DNA of 64,000 nt, taken from the NCBI GenBank assembly GCA_963702155.1, contig OY969717.1, positions 186,001 to 250,000 on the forward strand, written 5' to 3'. Source of the stretch: G963702155 sp963702155. GTDB taxonomy: Bacteria > Pseudomonadota > Alphaproteobacteria > Micavibrionales > Micavibrionaceae. This document shows positions 52,015-61,386 of this stretch, one piece after another (position 1 is the stretch's first letter; the number at the start of each line of letters is the position of its first letter). The notes under the pieces were generated by a model. The model was not told where the DNA came from, ran no database searches, and worked only from the letters and a program-made list of their open reading frames with translations. A program made the position numbers and the translations under genes.

Positions 52015-53133
52015 TTACGCTGCATCCTCCTTTTCAGATAAAGGGGTAGGGAATTCGCGGTCTTTATGATCTGCGCCGATGGCCTGCGCAATATTGTCAA
52101 AACCATCGGCTTTCAAAAGATTTATAAGCTCTTTATTAATTGTATTTACAATACCAGGCCCTTTAAAAATAAGCGCGCTATAAAGCTGAACCAACGAGGC
52201 ACCAGCGCGGATTTTCTCATACGCATCCCGCCCGCAACTTACGCCTCCAACCCCTATGATGGGAAGTGTACCGCCAGTCAGCATATAAAAATCACGGATA
52301 ATATCAGTCGATTTTTGCCGAACGGGCGCGCCGCTCAAACCACCCGCTTCACTTGAAAACGAGGAGGGGAGGTACGCCGGACGATCAAACGTAGTGTTCG
52401 ATAAAATAACGCCGTCAACCTCGGCTTCTACTAGCGTTTCGGCCAGCTCTTTACGCTGCCCATCATCAAGATCAGGCGCAAGCTTTACCAGCAATGGTGG
52501 CGGGTGATCACCGCACGCCTTAACGCGTTCGGCCTTAATAACATCCAAAAGCTCTAATAAAGGCTCGCGCTTTTGCAAATTCCGCAAGCCGGGCGTATTT
52601 GGGGAAGAAATATTAACGGCAAGATAATCCGCCATCGGCCCCAACACACGGATCAGTATCGCATAATCCCTAGCCGGCTCTGTTTGTGTCTTATTCATAC
52701 CAATATTGATGCCAAGCACACCTTTGGGGCGTTTCTTCCCACTTAAAAACGCGGATATATTGTCTTTAAAAACGCCCATACCACTATTGGGAAAGCCCAT
52801 ACGGTTAATTACGGCGTCATGATCGGGGGATCGGAATACGCGCGGCTTCGGATTACCTGTTTGCGGCTTTGGTGTAACCGTACCAGCCTCAATAAAGCCA
52901 AACCCCATATCAAACATCGGTCCTATAACTTCACCCTTTTTATCAAATCCGGCAGATAACCCTATGGGATTAGGGAACTTTAACCCCCAAAGTATACTCT
53001 CTAAAACGGGTGATTTCACTGCGCCACAACTCGGCAAAAGCCCAGTCCTAAGGGCTTTTAACGTCAAATCATGCGCTTTTTCAGGATCCGCTTTGAATAG
53101 AAACGGACGGGCAAACCGATAAAATGTATTCAT
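52015..53133 (-). CDS. pyrD: Dihydroorotate dehydrogenase (quinone), class 2
   Basis: PyrD oxidises dihydroorotate to orotate with quinone at the inner membrane, in pyrimidine synthesis. The 372-residue product has the N-terminal helical quinone-site extension (MNTFYRFARPFLFKADPEKAHDL type), the FMN-barrel motifs GLSAGFDKKGE, NRMGFPNSGM, NISSPNTPGLRNLQ with the catalytic Ser, and VGGVSCGRDAYEKIRAGASLVQLYS. It starts 10 nt after pgsA and is translationally coupled to the TipF-like gene. Confidence 0.96.
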   Translation of the reverse strand: MNTFYRFARPFLFKADPEKAHDLTLKALRTGLLPSCGAVKSPVLESILWGLKFPNPIGLSAGFDKKGEVIGPMFDMGFGFIEAGTVTPKPQTGNPKPRVFRSPDHDAVINRMGFPNSGMGVFKDNISAFLSGKKRPKGVLGINIGMNKTQTEPARDYAILIRVLGPMADYLAVNISSPNTPGLRNLQKREPLLELLDVIKAERVKACGDHPPPLLVKLAPDLDDGQRKELAETLVEAEVDGVILSNTTFDRPAYLPSSFSSEAGGLSGAPVRQKSTDIIRDFYMLTGGTLPIIGVGGVSCGRDAYEKIRAGASLVQLYSALIFKGPGIVNTINKELINLLKADGFDNIAQAIGADHKDREFPTPLSEKEDAA

Positions 53134-53143
53134 ACATAGATAT

Positions 53144-53746
53144 TTAAGGCATTTTTCTCATTTGCGCCAGTCCAACTTTCAAATATTCTATTCCCGTGTG
53201 GATGGTCAGCGCGCACGCGCAGAATAGCAATAGATGCCCGATAATTGTACCGCCCCAGATATAAGGCGCGATAATAAGAACACCGGTCGCAATAAGCTGT
53301 ATCGTGGTCTTCCATTTCGCCAGATTGGTCACGGGTACTTTTATGCCTTTTGGCCCAAGATACTCACGTAAACCGGAAACCAGAAATTCGCGCGTCATAA
53401 TTAGTAAAATCATCAGAATACCAAGCGCGCCGACATGTCCAACCGCAACGATCATAATCATAAGGCCAAACACATAGATTTTATCCACAATCGGATCCAG
53501 AAACGTGCCAAACTCCGAAATTTGATCAAATTTTCTCGCAACCCACCCATCCAGAAAATCAGTAATCGACCCGATCGCATAAAGCACCAGCGCAACCCAC
53601 GCCGCCCACTCCATCGGAATAAACATGAATAAAATGATAAACGGCATGACCAGCAACCGCCCAACCGTTAAAACATTGGCCAGCGTCAACAAGTCGCCTT
53701 GATCCTCTTTAAGGTTAGCGATAAAATTTTGAATTTCTGTTTTCAT
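53144..53746 (-). CDS. pgsA: CDP-diacylglycerol-glycerol-3-phosphate 3-phosphatidyltransferase
   Basis: PgsA makes phosphatidylglycerol-phosphate, the committed step to PG and cardiolipin. The 200-residue protein from ATG 53746 has about five membrane helices and the full CDP-alcohol phosphotransferase signature: Asp66-Gly, Ala70-Arg71, Gly80, Asp84 and Asp88, with the upstream Asp63. It precedes pyrD by 10 nt, so pgsA, pyrD and the TipF-like gene form one transcription unit. Confidence 0.95.
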   Translation of the reverse strand: MKTEIQNFIANLKEDQGDLLTLANVLTVGRLLVMPFIILFMFIPMEWAAWVALVLYAIGSITDFLDGWVARKFDQISEFGTFLDPIVDKIYVFGLMIMIVAVGHVGALGILMILLIMTREFLVSGLREYLGPKGIKVPVTNLAKWKTTIQLIATGVLIIAPYIWGGTIIGHLLLFCACALTIHTGIEYLKVGLAQMRKMP

Positions 53747-53874
53747 GAATATATAAAACCACAAAATATAAGAATGCGCGAGAATTTATACGAAAGAAAA
53801 AAGATATAAATCTGGCCTTGATGAAAACACTCTCTCACATAAAACTAAAAATGTCAAGGAATTTTTTCCTATAT

Positions 53875-54885
53875 CTATTTTGTGTTTATACCAAATTCCG
53901 CTACCAGTGCGTAATGATCTGACCCCATTGCGGGGCCGCGATATTTATTGAGCAGCTTTAAATCCCCTTTGTGTAAAATATGATCAATTGGAATTTGAAA
54001 GATAGGCAGGAAAAGCGGCGCAGGCCAAGTGGGCAGTGGATCATAGCTTGTAAGCTGATACTGCAAACCTGTTTGGCGTATAAAATCAGAGAAATAAGGG
54101 GAGTAGGGCGTAATATTCCAATCGCCAAGCGCTATAGCATCAGGCGCATCATCATTTAATATAACTTGAGCCATCTTTTGCATTTGATCAGTACGAAGGG
54201 CATGATTTGAGGGCGTCATAGGCGTATGTGTATGATAGCTATAAATTATAAGTGGTTTTTGCCAACGATCACGCTTTAATTCTACGCGGGTCATGGCGGC
54301 ATTATAATTACGATTTGTATTCATGCTTTCATATGAAATGATCAATGGCTCTTTACTTAAAACGGAGATATCATTGATCTGTTCTTCGGCTGTATCAGGG
54401 TACTGGTAGAGATAAATATCCTTAAATTTCTGCAATTCAGGGACGGTGATGCTTATGCTTTCTTGAAAGAAAATAACATCATAACGATCTTTATTTTGAT
54501 GTAGCCATTTACCAATGGCCGCATAATTTTTATTACCTGGAATAGAAACTGTAGCGTGGTCACTAAAAAGTTTATCATCAAATAGTTTGTTGTATTGCAC
54601 AATTGTAAAGCGCTCTTCATCAGGGCTGAGTGTATGATTTACTATTTCAACATCTTTATAAATAAAATAAACGCTCACCAAGCTCACGGCTAAAACTGGA
54701 ACCGCCCACGCCCATCGCCCTAGAAAAATGAACAAAATAAATAGAACAAATCCGCCGATCGCATATTGGATAGCAAAATGTGAAAACAAATCAAAAATCC
54801 AGCTATATCGCGCAAAGAGCATGCTAAAAAAGCCAACCAAAAGAGAAAGAGCAAGAAATTTACCAATAAAAACAAAGGTGTTCAT
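53875..54885 (-). CDS. Membrane-anchored endonuclease/exonuclease/phosphatase family protein
   Basis: A 336-residue protein with three membrane helices in the first 75 residues and an EEP-fold domain from about 90. Metal-binding and catalytic markers are present: Asn in VQYNKL, Glu in VIFFQES, the YHTHTP segment, Asp and Asn in ALGDWNITP, and the terminal GSDHYALVAEF. Such proteins are phosphodiesterases of unknown substrate in bacterial membranes. It is followed by the pgsA promoter region. Confidence 0.88.
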   Translation of the reverse strand: MNTFVFIGKFLALSLLVGFFSMLFARYSWIFDLFSHFAIQYAIGGFVLFILFIFLGRWAWAVPVLAVSLVSVYFIYKDVEIVNHTLSPDEERFTIVQYNKLFDDKLFSDHATVSIPGNKNYAAIGKWLHQNKDRYDVIFFQESISITVPELQKFKDIYLYQYPDTAEEQINDISVLSKEPLIISYESMNTNRNYNAAMTRVELKRDRWQKPLIIYSYHTHTPMTPSNHALRTDQMQKMAQVILNDDAPDAIALGDWNITPYSPYFSDFIRQTGLQYQLTSYDPLPTWPAPLFLPIFQIPIDHILHKGDLKLLNKYRGPAMGSDHYALVAEFGINTK

Positions 54886-55066
54886 AAAATGTACTTCATT
54901 GTGTTTGTAAGGGTGATATTATTTTTTTAAAAGCATTTTATCTGAAGGTGAAGTCATATGCGTTTTTATAATCTAATAAGTGAGATGGCAAGGGGGCAAT
55001 ATCTATAAGTATCGCCAAAATATTTGGTTAACCCTGCAGTTTAAAAATCCAGCGCAAAAATAAAAG

Positions 55067-55090
55067 AAGAGCCGCTTAAAAACGGCTCTT
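55067..55090 (-). terminator. ctrA terminator
   Basis: Perfect 8-bp stem AAGAGCCG / CGGCTCTT with an 8-nt loop, followed on the minus strand by CTTTTATTTTT. It lies about 85-105 nt after the ctrA stop; nothing else is seen in the 288-nt gap to the EEP gene. Confidence 0.8.
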
Positions 55091-55173
55091 TTAGGTAAGC
55101 TTTGTAGAAAAATAGAAGATTTCATAAGGGTGTGAACAAATCTACAAAGAAACTGAATGTAAGAATGCTTCTT

Positions 55174-55881
55174 TTAAGCGTTGGCCGCCTGCTTGGCACG
55201 CTCAACCTCCGGATCACGAAGCACATAGCCGCGTCCCCAGACCGTTTCGATGTAATTATCGCCGCTCGTTGCATCTTGTAATTTCTTGCGAAGTTTACAA
55301 ATAAAAACGTCAATAATTTTAACTTCCGGCTCATCCATTCCGCCATAAAGGTGGTTGAGGAACATTTCCTTGGTCAGAGTGGTACCTTTACGAAGCGAAA
55401 GAAGCTCTAAAATTCCGTACTCTTTACCTGTGAGGTGTAACGGCTTCCCATTAACATCCACGGTGCGGGAATCAAGATTAACAACCACTTGTCCTGTTTC
55501 AATCGTGCTCTGTGAATGCCCTTGGGAGCGGCGTACAATTGCCTGTATACGTGCAACCAGCTCACGTTTGTCAAAAGGCTTGGTCAGATAATCATCCGCG
55601 CCAAATCCCAATGCCTTGATTTTGCTATCCAATTCCGCCAAACCGGAAAGAATAAGAACAGGCGTTTGCACCTTTGCATCGCGTAAGCTTTTTAAAACGT
55701 CATATCCATCCATATCTGGTAACATAAGATCCAGAATAATAATGTCGTAATCGTAAATTTTACCAATTTCAACACCATCTTCACCCAAATCGGTGGTATC
55801 AATTACATACCCTTCGGATTTAAGCATCAATTCAATACTTTTGGCGGTAGACGAATCATCTTCGACAAGCAGGACGCGCAT
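55174..55881 (-). CDS. ctrA: Cell cycle response regulator CtrA
   Basis: CtrA is the OmpR-family master regulator of alphaproteobacteria, controlling flagellar, chemotaxis and cell cycle genes. The 235-residue product has a receiver domain with phospho-acceptor Asp51 in IILDLMLPDMDGYDVL and Lys in LTKPFDKRELVARI, and a winged-helix domain with the CtrA-typical LTGKEYGILELLSLRKGTTLTKEMFLNHLYGG and VFICKLRKKL. It ends in Ala-Asn-Ala, resembling the hydrophobic tail recognised for ClpXP proteolysis. Divergent from fliI; ChpT, its phosphodonor, is encoded at 14.8 kb. Confidence 0.97.
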   Translation of the reverse strand: MRVLLVEDDSSTAKSIELMLKSEGYVIDTTDLGEDGVEIGKIYDYDIIILDLMLPDMDGYDVLKSLRDAKVQTPVLILSGLAELDSKIKALGFGADDYLTKPFDKRELVARIQAIVRRSQGHSQSTIETGQVVVNLDSRTVDVNGKPLHLTGKEYGILELLSLRKGTTLTKEMFLNHLYGGMDEPEVKIIDVFICKLRKKLQDATSGDNYIETVWGRGYVLRDPEVERAKQAANA

Positions 55882-55935
55882 AGCAGTATAACCCCTTATA
55901 ATATTTATATTTTTATTCGGCCGGATTGGCCTTTG

Positions 55936-55983
55936 TTAATACATATTAACAAATATTAACGATATTAACAAATACTTTGTTAA
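55936..55983. promoter_or_regulatory. Array of TTAA(C) half-sites between ctrA and fliI
   Basis: TTAA-type half-sites start at 55936, 55946, 55956, 55965 and 55980; the middle three read TTAAC. Spacing is 10, 10, 9 and 15 nt. CtrA binds TTAA-N7-TTAA-type sites (11-nt spacing in Caulobacter), so this is a close but not exact match. It is positioned 55-100 nt upstream of ctrA and 60-110 nt upstream of fliI and could control both. Confidence 0.6.
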
Positions 55984-56042
55984 ATCAGTGCGTTGGTGTG
56001 TATGATAACGTATAAGACCGTCTTTAAATAAAAAACACGCTC

Positions 56043-57374
56043 ATGGATCGCCTCACCGAAAAAGCCATCGCCGCCATTTCCATCCTCCCCGAACGGGAAG
56101 TTTATGGTGAAGTCACGAAAATACTCGGCCTTCTGGTTGAGATTGCGGGGTTTGGCAATACGTTATCTATCGGTTCAATTGTACATTTGCGGCCAAATAA
56201 AGGCGTAGACATACCATGCGAAGTGGTGGGGTTTAAGGACAAACACGCGCTTCTTATGCCGTTTGGCACGTTAGAGGGCGTGGGTCTTGGGTGCAGAGCC
56301 GTTATTCAAGATCATAACCCTGTGATTTTACCAGATGATAGCTGGCTCGGCCGTGTCATAGATGGGCTGGGCGAACCGATCGATGGCAAAGGGCCGCTAA
56401 AAAATGGCGGTCATCCAATCCCGCTTAAAAATAAACCGCCACCCCCACATGCAAGGCAGCGCATGGGGAGCCAGCTTGACCTTGGCGTACGCGCGGTAAA
56501 CAGCTTTCTTGCCACATGTGAGGGGCAGCGTATGGGGATATTCTCCGGCTCTGGCGTGGGTAAATCGGTGCTACTCTCTATGATGGCGCGCTATACCGCC
56601 GCGGATGTGTCTGTTATCGGATTAGTAGGGGAACGTGGACGCGAGGTGCAAGAGTTCTTGGAAGATGATTTAGGCGAGGAAGGTCTTGCCCGATCCGTTG
56701 TAATTGTGTCAACCGGTGATGAGCCCGCACTTATGAGGCGTCAGGCGGCCTATATGACTTTATCTGTTGCAGAATATTTCCGTAACGAGGGTAAACAGGT
56801 TTTATGCCTGATAAATTCGGTAACAAGATTTGCCATGGCGCAGCGCGAAATTGGTTTATCTGCTGGCGAGCCGCCAACATCCAAAGGCTACCCGCCAACA
56901 ACATTTGGAGAATTGGCCAGATTATTAGAGCGCGCAGGGCCGGGCGAACAGGGGCAGGGTGCAATTACAGGGCTATTCTCTGTATTGGTTGAGGGTGACG
57001 ATCATAACGAGCCGGTATCGGATTCGGTGCGCGGTATCGTGGATGGGCATATCGTGATGGAGCGCAGTATCGCCGACCGCGGACGGTATCCCGCAATCAA
57101 TGTTTTGAAATCAGTCAGCCGTTCCATGCCCGCCGCCCTTACCGACGCACAAAATCAGATTATTCGCCGCGCAAAACAGGTGGTCACAACCTATGAAGAT
57201 ATGGCAGAATTGATAAGGCTGGGCGCATACCGCCGTGGTACCGACCCGGCCGTGGACGAAGCGATACAGATTTACCCGCAAATCGAAGAGTTTTTGTCCC
57301 AGAATAAAGAAGAACGCACCTCCATCGAAGATACATTCCGTTTGTTAGGGCAGATTGTAGGGATTGGGTATTAG
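56043..57374 (+). CDS. fliI: Flagellar export ATPase FliI
   Basis: FliI is the ATPase of the flagellar type III export apparatus. The 443-residue protein has the F1-like N-terminal barrel, Walker A GIFSGSGVGKSVL at 165-177, the catalytic Glu in GLVGERGREVQEF, Walker B LCLINSVTRFAMAQREIG, and SAGEPPTSKGYPPTTFGEL. The C-terminal helical domain is complete. It is divergent from ctrA and followed 107 nt later by fliJ. Confidence 0.97.
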   Translation: MDRLTEKAIAAISILPEREVYGEVTKILGLLVEIAGFGNTLSIGSIVHLRPNKGVDIPCEVVGFKDKHALLMPFGTLEGVGLGCRAVIQDHNPVILPDDSWLGRVIDGLGEPIDGKGPLKNGGHPIPLKNKPPPPHARQRMGSQLDLGVRAVNSFLATCEGQRMGIFSGSGVGKSVLLSMMARYTAADVSVIGLVGERGREVQEFLEDDLGEEGLARSVVIVSTGDEPALMRRQAAYMTLSVAEYFRNEGKQVLCLINSVTRFAMAQREIGLSAGEPPTSKGYPPTTFGELARLLERAGPGEQGQGAITGLFSVLVEGDDHNEPVSDSVRGIVDGHIVMERSIADRGRYPAINVLKSVSRSMPAALTDAQNQIIRRAKQVVTTYEDMAELIRLGAYRRGTDPAVDEAIQIYPQIEEFLSQNKEERTSIEDTFRLLGQIVGIGY

Positions 57375-57481
57375 ATTGTGTTTAGACATGGCACAACATT
57401 ATAAGTATTTTGACATTTAAGCGTATCATTTAATATATGCACACGTGCGCGCAAACATTTTATGATAATATTTTCTACATT

Positions 57482-57910
57482 ATGGCTGATTTAAACCCTC
57501 TTATTCGTGTTCGAAAACATACTGTTGAACAAAAACAGAAATTTCTATCTCAGCTTTATAAGCAAGCAGAAGAGCTGACCACTCAAAAAGAAACGCTGCA
57601 AAAAGAGCGCGAAGAGGAGCAAAAAAAAGTTAAAGAAATGGGCGTGGCAATGCTCTCATATTTTGGCCCTTATAATGATGCTGTGAAGGCGCGCATAAAA
57701 GAGATTGACGAGCATTTGAAAACCTTAGAAACGCGTATTGAAATTGCCCGCGAAGATATGCGAGCCGCGTTTGCAGATTTAAAGAAAATCGAAATTACCC
57801 AACAAAGACGAAGCGATGAAGAAGAAAAGGAAATTGCATCAAAAGAGGCAAGCGAGCTGGATGACATCGCGCTAGATATTTACAGGCGTCAGCAAGAAGA
57901 GGAAGGTTGA
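57482..57910 (+). CDS. fliJ: Flagellar export chaperone FliJ
   Basis: A 142-residue long coiled-coil protein rich in Glu, Lys and Gln, with the N-terminal LNPLIRVRKHTVEQKQKFLSQL typical of alphaproteobacterial FliJ. It escapes folding by pairing two long helices and bridges FliI and FlhA. The start at MADLNPL is chosen because upstream residues are unlike the family. Position directly after fliI confirms the assignment. Confidence 0.88.
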   Translation: MADLNPLIRVRKHTVEQKQKFLSQLYKQAEELTTQKETLQKEREEEQKKVKEMGVAMLSYFGPYNDAVKARIKEIDEHLKTLETRIEIAREDMRAAFADLKKIEITQQRRSDEEEKEIASKEASELDDIALDIYRRQQEEEG

Positions 57911-57968
57911 AGCAGCTAAAAATTTTGATAGCACCAAAAAATAGATCAAGGTCATCGCTAAAAAAAAC

Positions 57969-60191
57969 TTAAATGGAGACACCCATGCCTTCATTTTTTA
58001 CGCTAACCTTGACCCATTGCTCCGGTGAATTCTGAAATGAAAGCTCCCCGCCGATGCCTGCGGATTTCAAACCCTTTGCATAAACGTTTCGCATATCTTG
58101 TGTCATGTGTTGAGAAAGCGGTTGATGTGTACGTAAAATAACATCCAGCCGGCCCCTATCACCTTCGGGACGAAAAAGACCATCAACTTGTACGGCGCCC
58201 ATGGCCGAGAGCGATAAATCAAACACAAATCTAGTTTGTTTCTGATCACTGCCTCCATTATCCTTTGAATGCTCCTGCCTAAAGTACAAAATTGCCTTGT
58301 TATATTCGCCTTCATGAAAGAAAGGTAGAGCCAGTGCGCGCCAGTCTTGTGGCGTGATTTCTGCAGAGCTGCGAGATAATAATGCGCCCTCCTGCGAAAG
58401 TCGTGTCAGCATATCCCCCTTACCAAAACGCTTCAACACATCGCTCGCCCTGTCCCCTAGCCACCCGCCCATATCGCCGGATTTAAGCGCGGCCAAGAAA
58501 AAGAGTGCAGTGGCCGGCATCTGCGCTGGGCTTTTTGCAGGGGCAGGGGATAATGCCGTCATTGCTTGAGCCAATTGCGGCGCAATCGTTTGTAAATTCT
58601 GATGCAAATCCTGTAAGGATGGCCACAAACCGGGCGTTAGAAATATAGCGGGGATTAAGGGGGCAAAATTAATAGGTAAGGTAGAGCCGGCAGATAAATT
58701 AGTGGATACAGAAGGATGAAACTCCACACGCGCACCTTGCGGGATTAAATCATCGGGCAGGCTCATAGCGGCCATACGCACATCCGATCCGTTTGGTATT
58801 GCAAAACGTAAAACGGGAAGGCCACCTTCAGCGCTTTGTCCGGCAATAATACCGTGCACGCTATGCGATGTTTTGGCATGCAAAAATATATCAGAACGCG
58901 GCATAATTGCGGCTTGCTGTTCATAGCTTGGAGATGTTGGTATTTGCATATTTTCGCCGGATAAGGAAACCGTAGGCAAACTGATATGTTCAATCACAAT
59001 TTCTGTAAATAAAGGCAAAGAACTGGATAATGCAGTAATAGGCGCTGTTAGTGTCGTTTCGGAGCTTGAAGGCGGCAAGCTTGCTATGGCCGAATAGGGG
59101 GAGGCAATATTTTGTATGGATTGCAACGGTTGAATTATTTTTGAAGTAGCAATTCCCTGTGAAGATATCGTGGCTGAATGATCTATATAAACGCTGTGAG
59201 CAGTAGATATGCCGCTATTCTGCATAGTGAAGGCAATGTCATTTATTTGAAAGGGAGATGAAAAAAAACTACCAATTTTAGAGGCAAACCCGCCCACTTT
59301 AAGTGCAGGCGCCGCAATATCGACCTCCATGCTTTTCGCAACATTTTCTGCCTCAGACGCGATATTATCTATTGCCGCAGTTGCCTTACTAAATGTTATT
59401 TGGCTTTGTGTAGGCGAATAAAACAATCCACTTTGTGATCCGGCCTGACTTATGGGGTTTAGGGTTATATTTCTCGCGCTGCCTGTACTGGTGCTATGAG
59501 CAAAAGAAGTATTGTTTTCAACCGTAGAAAAGGCTTCAACATTGGCGGTGATACCTGTTTGCGGCAAATTTGCATGTACCTGTATAACATTTGCTTTCGT
59601 TGTAACAACATGATCTGGGGTGACGGGGGTTACTGTTAAATGTGTGCCCTTTGGAATAATAGATAGCTCAAGATGGCTTTTTGTACGGTCGGCCTGATTT
59701 GTCGGTTGCATATTACGTTGCTGAACCCGAACATCTACGGCTGTATCGGCATAACGGTTTCGCTCTTGCGTTTGTTTTATTGCTGTTGTTTCACGCTGAT
59801 TATCAATGCGGTCTTTAGAGGCCGGCTTTCCATGCCGCGCTTCAAAACTGTCATCATGTGTGCCTTGCGTGTTATGAACGCGAACATCTGCGCGTGGTCG
59901 TTCTTCATTTTTAATATCAATATCAACAATTTGCCCTTCGGATAAAGGCACGCGAGAGTTATCGCTTGTTCTCACTTCAACTGTACCTTTGGGTGTTTGT
60001 ATGCGGACATCCCCGCTATCGCTCACACGTACAACCTTGCCGGGCAAACGAATACGGCGCGCCTCTGGTCTGGTATCTTCCGGTAACTTTAAAACTTCTG
60101 CATCTTTGAGCGCCGGCCTGGTAGAATTAGGCGCGCGCGCTTCGCCGCTTTGCGGAGTAGGAGGTAAAGATGAAAAACCGGAATCGCTCAT
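57969..60191 (-). CDS. fliK: FliK-like hook-length control protein
   Basis: A 740-residue protein with a long, low-complexity Ser/Thr/Gln/Pro-rich N-terminal two-thirds and a folded C-terminal domain from about 615. The C-terminal part has LPFFHEGEYNKAILYFRQE, FDLSLSAMGAVQVDGLF and a Q-rich LRTHQPLSQHMTQDM region, which fits the FliK C-terminal (T3S4) domain that switches export specificity. Residues 45-90 form a small beta domain (LPGKVVRVSDSGDVRIQTPKG). The length is above the family average. It is convergent with fliJ and lies upstream of the 59-residue gene's stop in reverse order. Confidence 0.85.
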   Translation of the reverse strand: MSDSGFSSLPPTPQSGEARAPNSTRPALKDAEVLKLPEDTRPEARRIRLPGKVVRVSDSGDVRIQTPKGTVEVRTSDNSRVPLSEGQIVDIDIKNEERPRADVRVHNTQGTHDDSFEARHGKPASKDRIDNQRETTAIKQTQERNRYADTAVDVRVQQRNMQPTNQADRTKSHLELSIIPKGTHLTVTPVTPDHVVTTKANVIQVHANLPQTGITANVEAFSTVENNTSFAHSTSTGSARNITLNPISQAGSQSGLFYSPTQSQITFSKATAAIDNIASEAENVAKSMEVDIAAPALKVGGFASKIGSFFSSPFQINDIAFTMQNSGISTAHSVYIDHSATISSQGIATSKIIQPLQSIQNIASPYSAIASLPPSSSETTLTAPITALSSSLPLFTEIVIEHISLPTVSLSGENMQIPTSPSYEQQAAIMPRSDIFLHAKTSHSVHGIIAGQSAEGGLPVLRFAIPNGSDVRMAAMSLPDDLIPQGARVEFHPSVSTNLSAGSTLPINFAPLIPAIFLTPGLWPSLQDLHQNLQTIAPQLAQAMTALSPAPAKSPAQMPATALFFLAALKSGDMGGWLGDRASDVLKRFGKGDMLTRLSQEGALLSRSSAEITPQDWRALALPFFHEGEYNKAILYFRQEHSKDNGGSDQKQTRFVFDLSLSAMGAVQVDGLFRPEGDRGRLDVILRTHQPLSQHMTQDMRNVYAKGLKSAGIGGELSFQNSPEQWVKVSVKNEGMGVSI

Positions 60192-60252
60192 GCTTTCGAT
60201 TGTAAAGAATCAAAAGCGATTATACTAAATGATTTTATATATGATTTAAAAT

Positions 60253-60432
60253 TTAATTCAGACTGTTGTAGTGAGCCAAGCTAAGTTTGTCATCGCCAGA
60301 ACCGTTTTTAATGACATATCCATTACCTTCTTCATCAAAAGCTAGGTTCCCATTTAAAGGATCCAATTTAATTTTAGAAAGGCCTTTAACATTTTCATCA
60401 AAAGTTTTTTTACAATCAATTTCTTTAGACAT
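60253..60432 (-). CDS. Small hypothetical protein, 59 aa, in the flagellar cluster
   Basis: An overlooked short gene of 59 residues with GGAG about 8 nt before ATG and good codon structure. It is charged and Gly/Asn/Asp-rich, begins MSKEIDCKKTFDENVKG and ends LAHYNSLN; one cysteine (residue 7). It lies between flhG and fliK on the same strand. No family recognised. Confidence 0.55.
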   Translation of the reverse strand: MSKEIDCKKTFDENVKGLSKIKLDPLNGNLAFDEEGNGYVIKNGSGDDKLSLAHYNSLN

Positions 60433-60494
60433 AAATTACTCCATAAACATTTAGAATGGATGATTACATAATTAAATTTAAAAACTCAAGAAAG

Positions 60495-61319
60495 TTACGC
60501 TTCTGCAGCCATCTTTTGAGACTCGCGCAGTGTTTTGTAGAGCGTGCGTGTAATCTCTGCCATATCATCAGCCGCGCCGCAATTAGGCGATCGTATTAAC
60601 AAAGGTGTTTGGTGGCGTATGGATTCTTTAACTTTCGGGTCAATCCTTACCATACCGGCAAGGGGGGGCGTTAATCTAAGAAAATTCTCGCAAGCTTTAA
60701 GCAAGGTTTTATATGTCTTTTCCCCATCATTGACGCTGGAAGCCATATTCACAACAACGCTAATATTCTTGCTCATGCCTGCCGCATTACCTAGCTTTAT
60801 AAACGCATAGGCATCCGTAAGCGATGTCGGTTCATCCGTTGTAACCAAAACTGTGCGTGTTGCAGAAGCCGAAAGCATACGCACCGTACGATCAACGCCC
60901 GCCCCAAGATCGCAAATAACAATATCGTAATCACCCGCAACTTCTAAAAGCTGATCTCTTAAAACGGATAAACGCTGCGAGGGCAGGGCAGAAAGCGAAG
61001 CTTGACCGGAGCGCCCGGCAATAATATCAAACCCGCCATCTTCAAATTCTTGTATAACTTTATCGAGCGATAACCGCCCGCGAATTACATCATTCAAGTC
61101 ACGTTTTGGCATAAGCCCAAGTTGCACATCCACATTGGCAAGGCCCAGATCCCCGTCAAAAAGCAAAACGCGCTTACCCATCTTTGCAAAAGAATGCGCG
61201 AGCGTAATAGAAAACCATGTTTTTCCGACCCCGCCCTTACCGCTGGCCACAGCCAGCATATTACGCGCCTTTGGGAAAACGGGAGATTTGGTTTTGGTTT
61301 TCGCAATCATATCGTTCAT
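60495..61319 (-). CDS. flhG: Flagellar number regulator FlhG (MinD-like ATPase)
   Basis: A 274-residue deviant Walker A ATPase. The P-loop SGKGGVGKT lies at 26-34, preceded by a basic, Gln-poor N-terminal segment; FDGDLGLANVDVQLGL and VICDLGAGV follow, with an amphipathic C-terminal helix for membrane binding. FlhG (YlxH/FleN) partners FlhF, whose gene is 67 nt upstream. ATG at 61319 is chosen since the longer frame overlaps the end of flhF without similarity to the family. Confidence 0.92.
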   Translation of the reverse strand: MNDMIAKTKTKSPVFPKARNMLAVASGKGGVGKTWFSITLAHSFAKMGKRVLLFDGDLGLANVDVQLGLMPKRDLNDVIRGRLSLDKVIQEFEDGGFDIIAGRSGQASLSALPSQRLSVLRDQLLEVAGDYDIVICDLGAGVDRTVRMLSASATRTVLVTTDEPTSLTDAYAFIKLGNAAGMSKNISVVVNMASSVNDGEKTYKTLLKACENFLRLTPPLAGMVRIDPKVKESIRHQTPLLIRSPNCGAADDMAEITRTLYKTLRESQKMAAEA

Positions 61320-61386
61320 AACGGTGTATCTAAATCCTGATATCTTAAAAGTAGTGTAACGTGTCTGACAGATTTTTCCAGTATCA

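Noticed and set aside
55936..55983. Canonical CtrA box TTAA-N7-TTAAC
   Set aside because: No exact 11-nt spacing is found; only the half-site array with 9-10 nt spacing is reported.
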